64,000 nt of DNA from Streptomyces sp. NBC_01217. GTDB lineage: Bacteria > Actinomycetota > Actinomycetes > Streptomycetales > Streptomycetaceae. The notes below the pieces were generated by a model. It made no database searches. It was not told the origin of the DNA and saw only the letters and a program-made list of their open reading frames with translations. Position 1 is the first letter of the stretch; each line of letters starts with the position of its first letter. The translations under genes were made by a program, and so were the position numbers. Shown piece by piece: positions 43,930-52,983 of the stretch. Where the stretch lies: assembly GCF_035994185.1 (NCBI RefSeq), contig NZ_CP108538.1, forward strand, positions 2,480,001 through 2,544,000. Direction: 5' to 3'.

Positions 43930-43997
43930 CGCGTCTTGCGAAGCTGCGCTGCGTAGACCGGACCGCAGCACCGCAGCACCCGCAAAGGATGGCTTCC

Positions 43998-45032
43998 GTG
44001 ACGTTCAAGGCTGAGTACATCTGGATCGACGGCACCGAGCCGACCGCCAAGCTCCGTTCGAAGACGAAGATCATGGCCGGAAGCCCGTCGCAGGATGTGG
44101 CGGAGCTGCCGATCTGGGGCTTCGACGGTTCGAGCACGAACCAGGCCGAGGGACACGCCTCCGACCGGGTACTGAAGCCGGTCTTCACCTGCCCGGACCC
44201 GATCCGCGGCGGCGACGACGTGCTCGTCATGTGCGAGGTCTTCAACATCGACATGACGCCGCACGAGTCCAACACCCGTGCCGTGCTGCGCCCGGTGGCC
44301 GAGCAGTTCGCGGGCCAGGAGCCGGTCTTCGGCATCGAGCAGGAGTACACCTTCTTCGACGGCCACCGCCCGCTCGGCTTCCCCGAGGGCGGCTTCCCGG
44401 CCGCGCAGGGCGGCTACTACTGCGGTGTCGGCGCCGATGAGATCTTCGGCCGCGAGATCGTCGAGAAGCACCTGGACAACTGTCTGAAGGCGGGCCTCGG
44501 CATCTCCGGCATCAACGCCGAGGTCATGCCCGGCCAGTGGGAGTTCCAGGTCGGCCCGCTGTCCCCGCTGGAGGTCTCCGACCAGCTGTGGATCGCCCGC
44601 TGGCTGCTCTACCGCACCGCCGAGGACTTCAACGTCTCCGCGACCCTCGACCCGAAGCCGGTCAAGGGCGACTGGAACGGCGCCGGTGCGCACACCAACT
44701 TCTCCACCAGGGCGATGCGCGAGGGCTACGACGCGATCATCACCGCGTGCGAGTCGCTCGGCGAGGGCTCGAAGCCGCTGGACCACGTCAAGAACTACGG
44801 CGCGGGCATCGACGACCGTCTGACCGGCCTGCACGAGACCGCCCCGTGGAACGAGTACAGCTACGGCGTCTCCAACCGCGGCGCCTCGGTCCGTATCCCG
44901 TGGCAGGTCGAGCAGGACCAGAAGGGCTACATCGAGGACCGCCGTCCGAACGCCAACGTCGACCCGTACGTCGTCACACGGCTGATCGTCGACACCTGCT
45001 GCACCGCGCTGGAGAAGGCCGACCAGGTCTGA
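43998..45032 (+). CDS. glnII: Glutamine synthetase type II
   Basis: A 344-residue eukaryotic-like GSII, an octameric/decameric heat-labile glutamine synthetase found in Streptomyces, Frankia and rhizobia. The landmarks are VTFKAEYIWIDGTEPTAKLR, LPIWGFDGSSTNQAEGHASD, FGIEQEYTFFDGHRPLGFPE, GQWEFQVGPLSPLEVSDQLW, KGDWNGAGAHTNFSTRAM and the C-terminal NRGASVRIPWQVEQ with EDRRPNANVDPYVVTRL. GTG at 43998 is preferred over ATG at 43989 because AAAGGA is well spaced for it. Control is probably by GlnR through the upstream box; a 17-bp terminator follows. Confidence 0.96.
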   Translation: MTFKAEYIWIDGTEPTAKLRSKTKIMAGSPSQDVAELPIWGFDGSSTNQAEGHASDRVLKPVFTCPDPIRGGDDVLVMCEVFNIDMTPHESNTRAVLRPVAEQFAGQEPVFGIEQEYTFFDGHRPLGFPEGGFPAAQGGYYCGVGADEIFGREIVEKHLDNCLKAGLGISGINAEVMPGQWEFQVGPLSPLEVSDQLWIARWLLYRTAEDFNVSATLDPKPVKGDWNGAGAHTNFSTRAMREGYDAIITACESLGEGSKPLDHVKNYGAGIDDRLTGLHETAPWNEYSYGVSNRGASVRIPWQVEQDQKGYIEDRRPNANVDPYVVTRLIVDTCCTALEKADQV

Positions 45033-45048
45033 CCCCGTTCCGTTGTCC

Positions 45049-45088
45049 GCGCGAGGGCGCCCACCGTTGCAGGTGGGCGCCCTCGCGC
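45049..45088 (+). terminator. Terminator of glnII, 17-bp perfect stem
   Basis: Arms GCGCGAGGGCGCCCACC (45049-45065) and its complement (45072-45088) with a 6-nt loop, directly after the glnII stop. Confidence 0.82.
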
Positions 45089-45363
45089 GTGCCCGGGCTG
45101 TCAGTGGCGCGTGCCGGGGTCGGCGCATGCTCGACATCGAGGTGGAGACCGAGAAATGGAGCTGACCGGTCCGGACTGGCGCAAACGGCTCGTCGGCGAG
45201 ACGGATGCCCGCGGGCGGGCGGGGCCGACGGCTGGTTGTGGGGCCGGGTGATCGGCGGCTCTTCGGTTGCGGCGGTCAAGGGTGAGGAACGTAACGCAAA
45301 GGGTCCGTATCGACGAGTGAAAGATGTCTGCTGTGCCGTCGCGTTCTCTGGTTCAATGGGGGC
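45089..45363. other. Intergenic region upstream of the leader-like ORF, no gene seen
   Basis: About 275 bp with short open frames of poor codon use. A less GC-rich patch at 45285-45360 (GAACGTAACGCAAAGGGTCC and the TCTGGTTCAATGGGGGC end) is the likely promoter/leader start. I cannot assign boxes. Confidence 0.4.
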
Positions 45364-45483
45364 ATGGCCAGCATCCAGTACACCTCGACAGGTCGCAGCG
45401 ACCTCGAACCGTTCTGGCCTTCTCGTCAGCATCATGACTTCGACCGGGTGTGTTGCCGCGCGTTGAACGCGCAGGCCCTCTAA
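45364..45483 (+). CDS. Candidate leader peptide with tandem Cys codons
   Basis: A 39-codon ORF: MASIQYTSTGRSDLEPFWPS then RQHHDFDRVCCRALNAQAL. The Arg-x-His-x-Asp-x-x-Arg-Val-Cys-Cys pattern recalls the short Streptomyces leader peptides upstream of sulfur or amino-acid genes, where Cys codons near the end sense charged tRNA. It stops at 45481-45483, 83 bp before the winged-helix gene on the same strand. The ribosome site is weak (a run of G just before ATG). It may instead be a small regulator or not translated at all. Conservation would decide. Confidence 0.45.
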   Translation: MASIQYTSTGRSDLEPFWPSRQHHDFDRVCCRALNAQAL

Positions 45484-45566
45484 AGCCGCTCACCCGGCCT
45501 TCGGTCCGCGCGCACGCAAGCAAGTCCGTCCATCGACGACTCCTTCGCGCGAAAGAGCTGACCCTC

Positions 45567-46187
45567 ATGGCGAACACTCGTACCTTCTCCGCCGCAGCCG
45601 CTGCCACCGCGGCGCCTTCGGCGACCGCTGCGGCCACCACCCCCGCCCGCTCCCTCTCCCCCAACCACCACCGGCTGCGCGCCGTCGACCCCGACGAGGT
45701 CGTCCAGCTGGCCGATGTGGCCGACTTCCTGCCGCCGGGTGCGACCTGGCTGCCCGCGCCCCAGCACACCGTTCCGGCGCTGCCGGGCCGGCCGCCGATG
45801 ATCGGCTACCTGGTGCTCGTACCGGCCGATCAGCAGCCGGCCGTGACCGCGGCCGCCGCTGCGGCCGCCCAGTACGTGGTCCCGACGCCGGTGGACGACC
45901 CGGCCGCGGGCCCGGTGCGCATCGACCCCGTACAGCGCACTGCGGCGGTGGACGGGAACACGCTCGACCTCACCTTCCTGGAGTTCGAGCTGCTCGCCCA
46001 TCTGGTCGCGCACCCGCACCGGGTGCACACCCGCGACCAGTTGGTGACCACCGTCTGGGGCTACGGACATGTGGGCGACGGACGCACCGTGGACGTCCAC
46101 GTCGCCCGGCTGCGCCGCAAGCTGGGCGCCGAGCACCGCCGGTCGATCCAGACGGTGCGGCGCGTCGGCTACAAGTACGCGCCCTGA
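45567..46187 (+). CDS. Winged-helix DNA-binding protein without receiver domain (OmpR/PhoB output type)
   Basis: A 206-residue protein. Residues 1-40 are Ala/Thr/Pro-rich (ANTRTFSAAAAATAAPSATA) and look disordered. A central region without an obvious fold includes PDEVVQLADVADFLPPGATW. The C-terminal ~100 residues are a complete OmpR/PhoB winged helix: LTFLEFELLAHLVAHPHRVH, TRDQLVTTVWGYGHVGDGRT, VDVHVARLRRKLG and VRRVGYKYAP. There is no phosphorylatable REC domain and no adjacent kinase, so activity must be controlled otherwise. ATG at 45567 follows AAAGAGC. A leader-like ORF sits 83 bp upstream. Confidence 0.9.
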   Translation: MANTRTFSAAAAATAAPSATAAATTPARSLSPNHHRLRAVDPDEVVQLADVADFLPPGATWLPAPQHTVPALPGRPPMIGYLVLVPADQQPAVTAAAAAAAQYVVPTPVDDPAAGPVRIDPVQRTAAVDGNTLDLTFLEFELLAHLVAHPHRVHTRDQLVTTVWGYGHVGDGRTVDVHVARLRRKLGAEHRRSIQTVRRVGYKYAP

Positions 46188-46207
46188 CGGCACCGGAGGC
46201 GCATGAG

Positions 46208-46245
46208 AGCGGCCCCGGTCCGGTATCTGCCGGACCGGGGCCGCT
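46208..46245. terminator. Bidirectional terminator, 16-bp perfect stem
   Basis: Arms AGCGGCCCCGGTCCGG (46208-46223) and its complement (46230-46245) with loop TATCTG, between the convergent winged-helix and MMPL genes. Confidence 0.85.
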
Positions 46246-46272
46246 CCGTGCGCCGGACCGGGGCCGGGCCGG

Positions 46273-48423
46273 TCAGCCCCGCAGCCCCGAGCTCGCCTGG
46301 CTCACCGGGGCCCCGGCCGGCCCCGTCCCCGGCTCGCCGTGTTCCAGGCTCGGCAGTCGGGTCAGTGCGCGTGGGGTCCGCCAGTTCCGCTCCCCCAGCA
46401 GCGCCATCGCGGAGGGCAGCAGGACCATCCGTACGATCGTGGCGTCCAGCAGCACCGCGACGGCGAGGCCGACGCCCATCTGCTGCATGTCCTGCATCGA
46501 CAGCGTCCCGAAGACCGCGAACACCGCGACCATGATCGCGGCCGCGCCGGTCACCGCACCCGCCGTCCGCCGGATTCCCTCGTCGATCGCGGCCCGGGTG
46601 GGCAGACCGCGGTCGCGGGCCTCACGGATCCGGGAGACCACGAACACGTGGTAGTCCATGGAGAGTCCGAACAGGACCACCAGGACGAACAGCGGGATCC
46701 AGGACTCGATCGCGCCGACGCCCTCGGAGCCGATCAGCGAGGCCCCCCAGCCGTGCTGGAAGACGGCGGCCATCACTCCGTACGCGGCGGCCACGGAGAG
46801 CAGGTTGAGCAGGATCGCGGTCACGGCGATGACGTACGAGCGGAAGCAGAACAGCATCAGCAGGAACGTCACCACCGTGATGAAGGCGAAGACGGGGACG
46901 ATGCCGCGCTTCAGCTGGTCGTTGAAGTCGACGGACCCGGCGAGCTCCCCGGTCACGTACACCTGCGCCCCCGTCCCTTCGAACGCGGCGGGCAGCCGCG
47001 CCTCGCGCAGCTCGGAAAGACCGGCCTCGCCGTCGGGGAGCGGGACCTCGATCTCCGCGACGTTCTGCGCCCTGTGAACCGTCACCTCGCCGGCACCGTC
47101 GAAGCTGTCGAACGCCTTGCGCAGTGCGGGTGCCTCGATGTCGTCGGCCTTGACCACCACCCGCGCCGGAGCGGGACCGCCCGGGAAGCTCTCGCTGATC
47201 TGCCGGTAGGCGACCGACAGCTGCGAGTCGGAGCCGAACTGCTTCTCCAGGCCCAGCTGTTCGGTCTTCATGCCGAGGGCGGGCGCCGCCAGGGCGAGCA
47301 GGACGACGACCGAGGCGATGGCGAAGACCTTCGGCCTGGACAGGACGGGCCTGAGCACCGTGCCCGCGATCCCGCCACTGGTGCGGGATCGCCGGTTCCC
47401 CCGCCGGTTGAGGAACGGCACACGGCCCGCGTCGATCCGGTCGCCCAGCCAGGACAGCAGCGCGGGCAGCACGGTCACCGAGCCCAGCATCGCGACGAAG
47501 ACCACGATGATCGTGGCGAGGGCGAAGCCCTTGAACAGCATCAGTCCGGACAGGAACATGCCGGCCATCGCGACCATGACCGTGAGCCCGGAGACGAGCA
47601 CGGCCCGGCCGCTGGTCGCCGCCGCGATCCGCAGCGCCGTCTCCGCATCGCGTCCCGCCGCTCGCTCGTCGCGCTCGCGCCGCAGGTAGAAGAGGCAGTA
47701 GTCGACGCCGACGGCGAAGCCCATCAAGAACATCACGGAGTACGTGGTCTGGAACAGGTGCAGTTGGTGGCTGGCCAGCGACAGCAGTCCGAAGGCGGCC
47801 ATGCACGCGGTCAGTGCCAGCCCGACCGGGAGCAGCGCCGCGACGACGGCCCCGAAGGCGACCAGCAGAATGCCCAGGGCCAGGGGTACGGCGGTGAACT
47901 CGGCCTTCTTGAAGTCCTCGGAGAGCAGGTCGCCGAGCCACTTACCGGCGCTGGCCTCGCCGAACTGGTGGATGGTGACGCCGGGGTGGTCCGCCCGGAC
48001 CGCGGACACGGCGTCCAGCACGGGCTGCACCCTGTCGGGCGCCGTCGCCGCGTCCCCCTTCAGGTCAAAGGTGATCAGTGCGTCCCTGCCGTCCTCGGAG
48101 GGGACCGGCGCCGCGAGGTTCGCCACCTCACCGGTCCTTCCGATGGCCGCGGAGACCTCGTCGGCGGCGCTTCGCCAGTCACCCGCCTTCGCGGCGGACA
48201 CCATGACCAGCTCGCCGGCGGGCTGCCCCAGCCCGGCGTCGTCGAGGATCTGCTCGGCCCGTGCCGAATCGCCCGCGGCGTTCTCCGCGTCGGACATCTC
48301 GACCATGCCTGACGCACCGCCGATGCCGGTGGCGAGCACGACGAAAAGAAGCCAGCCGAGAACGGCGGTCTTGCGGTGGTGTGCGCTCCACACACCGATG
48401 CGTGCCGCGAGGTTGCGCCTCAT
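46273..48423 (-). CDS. MMPL-family RND-type exporter
   Basis: A 716-residue inner-membrane transporter with the MMPL architecture: a short cytosolic N-terminus, a helix, a large extracellular loop (GIGGASGMVEMSDAENAAGD, then ITFDLKGDAATAPDR), a block of helices (VPLALGILLVAFGAVVAALL, TYSVMFLMGFAVGVDYCLFY with the Asp-Tyr proton-path motif), then a second loop and helix block with VVLFGLSMDYHVFVVSRIRE (same motif repeated). These proteins export lipids, siderophores or drugs in actinobacteria. It is divergent from the histidine kinase, which may sense the same membrane stress. No cargo gene is adjacent, so the substrate is unknown. Confidence 0.92.
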   Translation of the reverse strand: MRRNLAARIGVWSAHHRKTAVLGWLLFVVLATGIGGASGMVEMSDAENAAGDSARAEQILDDAGLGQPAGELVMVSAAKAGDWRSAADEVSAAIGRTGEVANLAAPVPSEDGRDALITFDLKGDAATAPDRVQPVLDAVSAVRADHPGVTIHQFGEASAGKWLGDLLSEDFKKAEFTAVPLALGILLVAFGAVVAALLPVGLALTACMAAFGLLSLASHQLHLFQTTYSVMFLMGFAVGVDYCLFYLRRERDERAAGRDAETALRIAAATSGRAVLVSGLTVMVAMAGMFLSGLMLFKGFALATIIVVFVAMLGSVTVLPALLSWLGDRIDAGRVPFLNRRGNRRSRTSGGIAGTVLRPVLSRPKVFAIASVVVLLALAAPALGMKTEQLGLEKQFGSDSQLSVAYRQISESFPGGPAPARVVVKADDIEAPALRKAFDSFDGAGEVTVHRAQNVAEIEVPLPDGEAGLSELREARLPAAFEGTGAQVYVTGELAGSVDFNDQLKRGIVPVFAFITVVTFLLMLFCFRSYVIAVTAILLNLLSVAAAYGVMAAVFQHGWGASLIGSEGVGAIESWIPLFVLVVLFGLSMDYHVFVVSRIREARDRGLPTRAAIDEGIRRTAGAVTGAAAIMVAVFAVFGTLSMQDMQQMGVGLAVAVLLDATIVRMVLLPSAMALLGERNWRTPRALTRLPSLEHGEPGTGPAGAPVSQASSGLRG

Positions 48424-48691
48424 GGCGTGTTCGCCCCCAGAAGTCGTACGGAAAGGGAAGACAGCCGACGCCGGACGCGTCGCTGACGGATACCGATGAA
48501 TCTAGGAACGGAGCGCCGCCCGTCCCAGCCGCCGAAGCCCCCTCTCGCGGAGCCGTAGGGCGAAGGCGGCGGGGTGGTGCTGGGTACACCCTCCCCGGGT
48601 GGTGAAACGGCTGACGCCCGGGGAGACCGCCGGGTGAGACTGTCTGCGGACGGGCGCTGCCACGGGGCCCGGCGAGGGGAGATGAGCCGAG

Positions 48692-49960
48692 ATGAACGCG
48701 ATACGGAGCCGGACACGGGGCGCACTGCTGGCCGCCGGGCGGGGAGTGGTGCTGTCCATCGTCAGCCTGGCCGGATCGATCACCCTCTTCGTGTGGACGG
48801 TGCTCTCCATCGCCTTCATCCCGCTGGGCATCGGCCTGGTCACCACCCCTTACGTGCTGGAGCTGGTCCGCAAGCACGCCAACCGGCGCCGACTGCTCGC
48901 GGTCACCTGGTCCGACGTCCGCATCCCGGTCCCGTACCGCCCCTTCCCGAAGGATCTGCGCACCGGCTTCACCGGGCTGGTGGAGCGGACCACGCTGCTG
49001 CTGAAGGACCCGGCGACCTGGCGGGACATCCAGTGGCTGCTGGTCGACATGACGGCCGGCTACGCGGTGTCGATCGTGGCCGGTGCGCTGCTGCTCTATC
49101 CGGTGGAGGGTTTCGTCCTGGCGGCGGGCCTGTGGCGGGTGTTCACCGACGACCGCTACTGGTACGCGTTCGTGCCGGTCGACAGCCAGGCGACGGGTCT
49201 TGCGGCCGCCGCGCTCGGTGTGGTGCTCTTCGCCACCGGTGTGCTGGTCAGTGAGCGGCTGCTGCGGCTGCACTTCGTGATCGCCCGCGCGATGCTGGCC
49301 CCCACCCAGGAGCAGGAGCTGGCCCGGCGCATCGAACGGCTGACCGAGACCCGGCACGAGGCGGTGGACACCGCCGCCTCCGAGCTGCGGCGCATCGAGC
49401 GCGATCTGCACGACGGCGCGCAGGCCCGGCTGGTCGCCATGGGCATGAACCTGGGTACCGTGGAGGCGCTCATCGAGAAGGACCCGGCGCAGGCGAAGAA
49501 GCTCCTGTCCATGGCCCGCGAGTCCTCGGCCGAGGCGCTCACGGAGCTGCGCGATCTGGTCCGCGGCATCCATCCGCCGGTTCTCGCCGAACGCGGACTC
49601 GGAGACGCCGTACGGGCGTTGGCGCTGCGGCTGCCCATCGAGTCGGAGGTCCGGGTGGAGCTGGAGGGCCGGGCGGACGCGGCGGTCGAGTCGGCCGCGT
49701 ACTTCGCGGTGAGCGAGACGCTGACGAACGCGGCCAAGCACTCGGGGGCCGACCGCGTCTGGGTGGACATCCACCATGCGGACGCCATGCTGCGGGTCTC
49801 CGTCACGGACAACGGCAGGGGCGGTGCGGCGGTCGGCTCCGGCTCGGGTCTGAGCGGAGTCGAACGACGACTCGGTACATTCGACGGCATCATGGCCGTC
49901 AGCAGCCCCGCGGGCGGTCCCACCATGGTGACCATGGAGATCCCTTGCGAGTTGTCCTAG
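48692..49960 (+). CDS. Sensor histidine kinase with PF13796-type sensor domain
   Basis: A 422-residue membrane kinase. The N-terminal ~210 residues carry a helical sensor with hydrophobic stretches ([58 protein letters not shown]), as in the putative-sensor family common in actinobacteria. The phospho-acceptor helix is [20 protein letters not shown] and the ATPase has [20 protein letters not shown] and the G box [20 protein letters not shown]. Its stop overlaps the response regulator start by 16 bp, so the pair is translationally coupled. It is divergent from the MMPL exporter gene. Confidence 0.93.
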   Translation: MNAIRSRTRGALLAAGRGVVLSIVSLAGSITLFVWTVLSIAFIPLGIGLVTTPYVLELVRKHANRRRLLAVTWSDVRIPVPYRPFPKDLRTGFTGLVERTTLLLKDPATWRDIQWLLVDMTAGYAVSIVAGALLLYPVEGFVLAAGLWRVFTDDRYWYAFVPVDSQATGLAAAALGVVLFATGVLVSERLLRLHFVIARAMLAPTQEQELARRIERLTETRHEAVDTAASELRRIERDLHDGAQARLVAMGMNLGTVEALIEKDPAQAKKLLSMARESSAEALTELRDLVRGIHPPVLAERGLGDAVRALALRLPIESEVRVELEGRADAAVESAAYFAVSETLTNAAKHSGADRVWVDIHHADAMLRVSVTDNGRGGAAVGSGSGLSGVERRLGTFDGIMAVSSPAGGPTMVTMEIPCELS

Positions 49961-50592
49961 CCGAAGATCTCTTCCTGCTGCGCGACGGCCTGGTCCGCCT
50001 GTTGGAGGCGTACGGCTTCGAGATCGCGGCAGCCGTCGAGTCCGGGCCCGAACTTACCCGTGCCCTGGCCGAGTTGGAGCCGGACGTCGCGGTCGTGGAC
50101 GTCCGACTCCCGCCGTCCCACACGGACGAGGGGCTGCAGTGCGCGCTGGCGGCCCGGCAGGCCAGGCCGGGGCTGCCCGTGCTGGTCCTCTCGCAGCATG
50201 TGGAGCAGTTGTACGCGCGCGAGCTGCTGGCGGACGGCAACGGGGGCATCGGCTATCTGCTCAAGGACCGGGTGTTCGACGCGGACCAGTTCATCGACGC
50301 CGTACGCAGGGTCGCCGCGGGCGGCACGGCGATGGATCCGCAGGTGATCTCGCAGCTGCTGTCGCGGCGTTCGCAGGACAAGCCGATGGGCGGACTGACT
50401 CCGCGCGAGCTGGAGGTCATGGAGCTGATGGCGCAGGGCCGTTCGAACGTGGCGATCGCCTCGCAGATGGTGATCACGGAGCGGGCGGTGGCCAAGCACA
50501 CCTCGAACATCTTCGGGAAGCTCGGCCTGCCGCCGTCCGACGACGACAACCGCCGCGTTCTGGCGGTGCTGGCCTATCTGGACCGGGGCTGA
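49945..50592 (+). CDS. LuxR/NarL-type response regulator
   Basis: A 215-residue regulator partner of the preceding kinase. The receiver begins [20 protein letters not shown], with the acidic pair in AED and the phospho-Asp in [18 protein letters not shown], then [20 protein letters not shown] and [10 protein letters not shown]. The C-terminal LuxR helix-turn-helix is [20 protein letters not shown] followed by [20 protein letters not shown]. The TTG start at 49945 overlaps the kinase stop and follows GGAG, the usual coupling. Targets are unknown; the MMPL gene is a reasonable guess. Confidence 0.94.
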   Translation: MRVVLAEDLFLLRDGLVRLLEAYGFEIAAAVESGPELTRALAELEPDVAVVDVRLPPSHTDEGLQCALAARQARPGLPVLVLSQHVEQLYARELLADGNGGIGYLLKDRVFDADQFIDAVRRVAAGGTAMDPQVISQLLSRRSQDKPMGGLTPRELEVMELMAQGRSNVAIASQMVITERAVAKHTSNIFGKLGLPPSDDDNRRVLAVLAYLDRG

Positions 50593-50885
50593 GCCGGCCG
50601 ACCGAGCAGGGTTTTTCCGGCCGCAGGGTCACGGCGCGGCGCTCAGGTGCAGTGTCCGTCGCTCCCGGATGCAACCGGATGCAACGGGCCGACCGGAGCG
50701 CCGCTGGATCCCCAAATGGCTGCCTTCGCCTGAGAGTTGGCCATTCCATCCGGTTTACGGATGGAGCTTCCCACGAATTCCTCGACCGACTGAACGGACC
50801 GCGCACCGGGGCCGTATGGGACGTCACGCTTCCCCCTCGAAGCAGAACTCGAAGCGGACCCCGAGCAGAGGAGTTCAGGATTTCC

Positions 50886-52361
50886 ATGGGACGCGCATCG
50901 CGCAAGAAACGTTCGACCCTGGCCAATCGGGCGATTGTCGCCTCGGCCGCGCTGATTCTGGGCGGGGGTGGTCTGGTCGCGCTCAATGTCCACGCTTCGG
51001 CGGGAGAGGGTTCGTCGGGCTCGTCCCCCGAACGGTCCTGGAATTCGGGCCGCCAGCTTTCCACCATCGACTGCCCCGACGTGGGAAACGAGCTCCCCGA
51101 CGTGCCCGACCAGGCACGCGGGGAGGTCGACCGCGAACTCGCGGCGATGGACACCCAGATCACCGATGCCTATCGGCAATTCGCGGACCGCAGGGACGAG
51201 ATCTCCAGGGATCCGAATCTCGCCGAGAATGCCGTGCTCGATCCGCTCAAGGACAAACGGACGGCGAGCATCGACCGTATAGCCACCGCCATCGAACGCG
51301 ACGCGGACCGGCCGGAGCAACTGGACGCTCTGGCCCCGTGCAGCCTGCGCGCCGACGGCGGGAACCAGGACGGCGGGGAGCAGGACGATCAGAACGATCA
51401 GGACCAGAACGATCAGGGCGGCCAGGACGGCGCCGAGCAGGACGGCCAGGACCAGGCGGATCAGCCCCCGGCCGGCAACGGTCCCGACGACTCCGACTTC
51501 GTCGACATCCGGTCCGTCCGGCCCAATGTCAACACCCCCCGGCAACGCCGTGGCGCCTCGCGCGGCACGTTCATCACCGAATGCGGACGCAACGAGAACG
51601 GCAAATTCAACCCGGACAATGTCATCGTCGCGCCCGGAGTGAGCAATGGCGCCCACCATATGCACGATTACGTCGGCAACCAGGCCAATGACGCCTTCGC
51701 CGCAGACGACGACCTGGCCGGGGGCGACACCACCTGCCGGAACCAGGGCGACAGATCCACCTACTACTGGCCCGTGCTGCGCCTGCAGAACGGACAGGAC
51801 GAGAACGACGCGGACGCGGACGGCGGCGGGAAGGACCAGAACGTCGGGGAGATCCAGACCCCGTCCCAGGTCACACTGAAATTCGTCGGCAGTCCCACCG
51901 GGAAGGTGACGGCCATGCCGCGCTTTCTTCGGATCATCACCGGTGACGCCAAGGCATTCACTAACGGCGACGCCAATGCCAATGCCTCATGGAGCTGCAC
52001 CGGATTCGAGAACCGACAGCTGAAGGACAAATACCCGATCTGCCCCGACGGCAGCCAGGTGGTCCGCTCCTTCGCATTCCAGAGCTGCTGGGACGGCCGC
52101 AACATCGACAGCGCGAATCACCGCACCCATGTCTCCTTCGTACAGGACAACGGCCGCTGCCCGAACGGCTTCCGGGCCATTCCCCAGCTGGTCCAGCGCA
52201 TTGTGTACGCCGTTCCGCCGGGCCCCGGGTTCGCCGTCGACTCGTTCCCGGAGCAGCTGCACAAGCCCGTCACCGATCACGGCGACTTCATCAATGTCTT
52301 CGACGACGGCTTGATGCAGAAGGTGGTGCGCTGCATCAACGGCGGTCGCAAGTGCCGCTGA
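50886..52361 (+). CDS. DUF1996 secreted protein with acidic linker
   Basis: A 491-residue exported protein. After [20 protein letters not shown] it has a single hydrophobic signal/anchor ([20 protein letters not shown]). A helical N-terminal module carries [20 protein letters not shown], then a Gln/Asp/Asn-rich linker ([20 protein letters not shown]). The C-terminal DUF1996 domain has [80 protein letters not shown] and [23 protein letters not shown]1996 proteins occur in fungi and actinobacteria and are probably wall or polysaccharide associated; no enzyme activity is established. ATG at 50886. Confidence 0.9.
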   Translation: MGRASRKKRSTLANRAIVASAALILGGGGLVALNVHASAGEGSSGSSPERSWNSGRQLSTIDCPDVGNELPDVPDQARGEVDRELAAMDTQITDAYRQFADRRDEISRDPNLAENAVLDPLKDKRTASIDRIATAIERDADRPEQLDALAPCSLRADGGNQDGGEQDDQNDQDQNDQGGQDGAEQDGQDQADQPPAGNGPDDSDFVDIRSVRPNVNTPRQRRGASRGTFITECGRNENGKFNPDNVIVAPGVSNGAHHMHDYVGNQANDAFAADDDLAGGDTTCRNQGDRSTYYWPVLRLQNGQDENDADADGGGKDQNVGEIQTPSQVTLKFVGSPTGKVTAMPRFLRIITGDAKAFTNGDANANASWSCTGFENRQLKDKYPICPDGSQVVRSFAFQSCWDGRNIDSANHRTHVSFVQDNGRCPNGFRAIPQLVQRIVYAVPPGPGFAVDSFPEQLHKPVTDHGDFINVFDDGLMQKVVRCINGGRKCR

Positions 52362-52404
52362 GGCGTCCCCGGCAGCAGAACCCGCCCCCTTTTGACCTGC
52401 GCGG

Positions 52405-52875
52405 TCAGCTCCCGCGGTGACCGGAGTGCCCTGCCTCCTTCCCCCCGTCCGCACCACTCCCCGACGAGTGGTGCGGCGAGGCGGTCTCCACCGTCCCCCC
52501 GAGCCGGCCGCGCAGCGCCGCGACCACCTGCGGCTCCCCGACGGCCACCCACTTGCGGCCGACCAGGTAGGAGCCGCCGTAGTCGTTGGCCTCGTTGATC
52601 CACTCCCGCTGACCGCGATCGGTCGCGAAGGTGGCGAGCACATAACGCCCGTCGTCCGTCGAGCAGTTGGCCTGCCGGAGCTCCTCGGCGTCGGTCCCGA
52701 TGCTCGGCTTGCAGTGCGCCTTCGAGGCCAGCTGTTCCAGCGTGCCGGTCGCGGTCGGCGGGATCTCCTCTCCCCCTCCGCACCCGGCGAGCAGCGCCGC
52801 ACCGGCCGCGCACACGGCCACGGCGGTCCGCGCCCGGGTTCCCTGCCCTCGTCGCATCCTCCACTGCGTCACCAT
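52405..52875 (-). CDS. Lipoprotein of unknown function
   Basis: A 156-residue exported protein. MVTQWRMRRGQGTRARTAVA then VCAAGAALLAGCGGGEEIPP carries a clear lipobox with Cys32. The mature domain has GTLEQLASKAHCKPSIGTDA, EELRQANCSTDDGRYVLATF (two Cys, probably a disulphide) and GQREWINEANDYGGSYLVGR. The C-terminus is His/Ser/Gly-rich (GHSGHRGS). I do not recognise a named family; similar small lipoproteins with a KWVAVGE ending occur widely in Streptomyces. It is convergent with the DUF1996 gene and divergent from the membrane protein upstream. The start is uncertain; a Met six codons later sits too close to its ribosome site. Confidence 0.78.
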   Translation of the reverse strand: MVTQWRMRRGQGTRARTAVAVCAAGAALLAGCGGGEEIPPTATGTLEQLASKAHCKPSIGTDAEELRQANCSTDDGRYVLATFATDRGQREWINEANDYGGSYLVGRKWVAVGEPQVVAALRGRLGGTVETASPHHSSGSGADGGKEAGHSGHRGS

Positions 52876-52983
52876 CCGCCCATCGTGCCCCTTCCCACCC
52901 GGCTGCGGCGGCCGAACGGCTGGATCGGAACGAGCAGGAGCGTGCCGGGGTGACCATCGCACGATTCGCTCGTTCTGCTGAAC

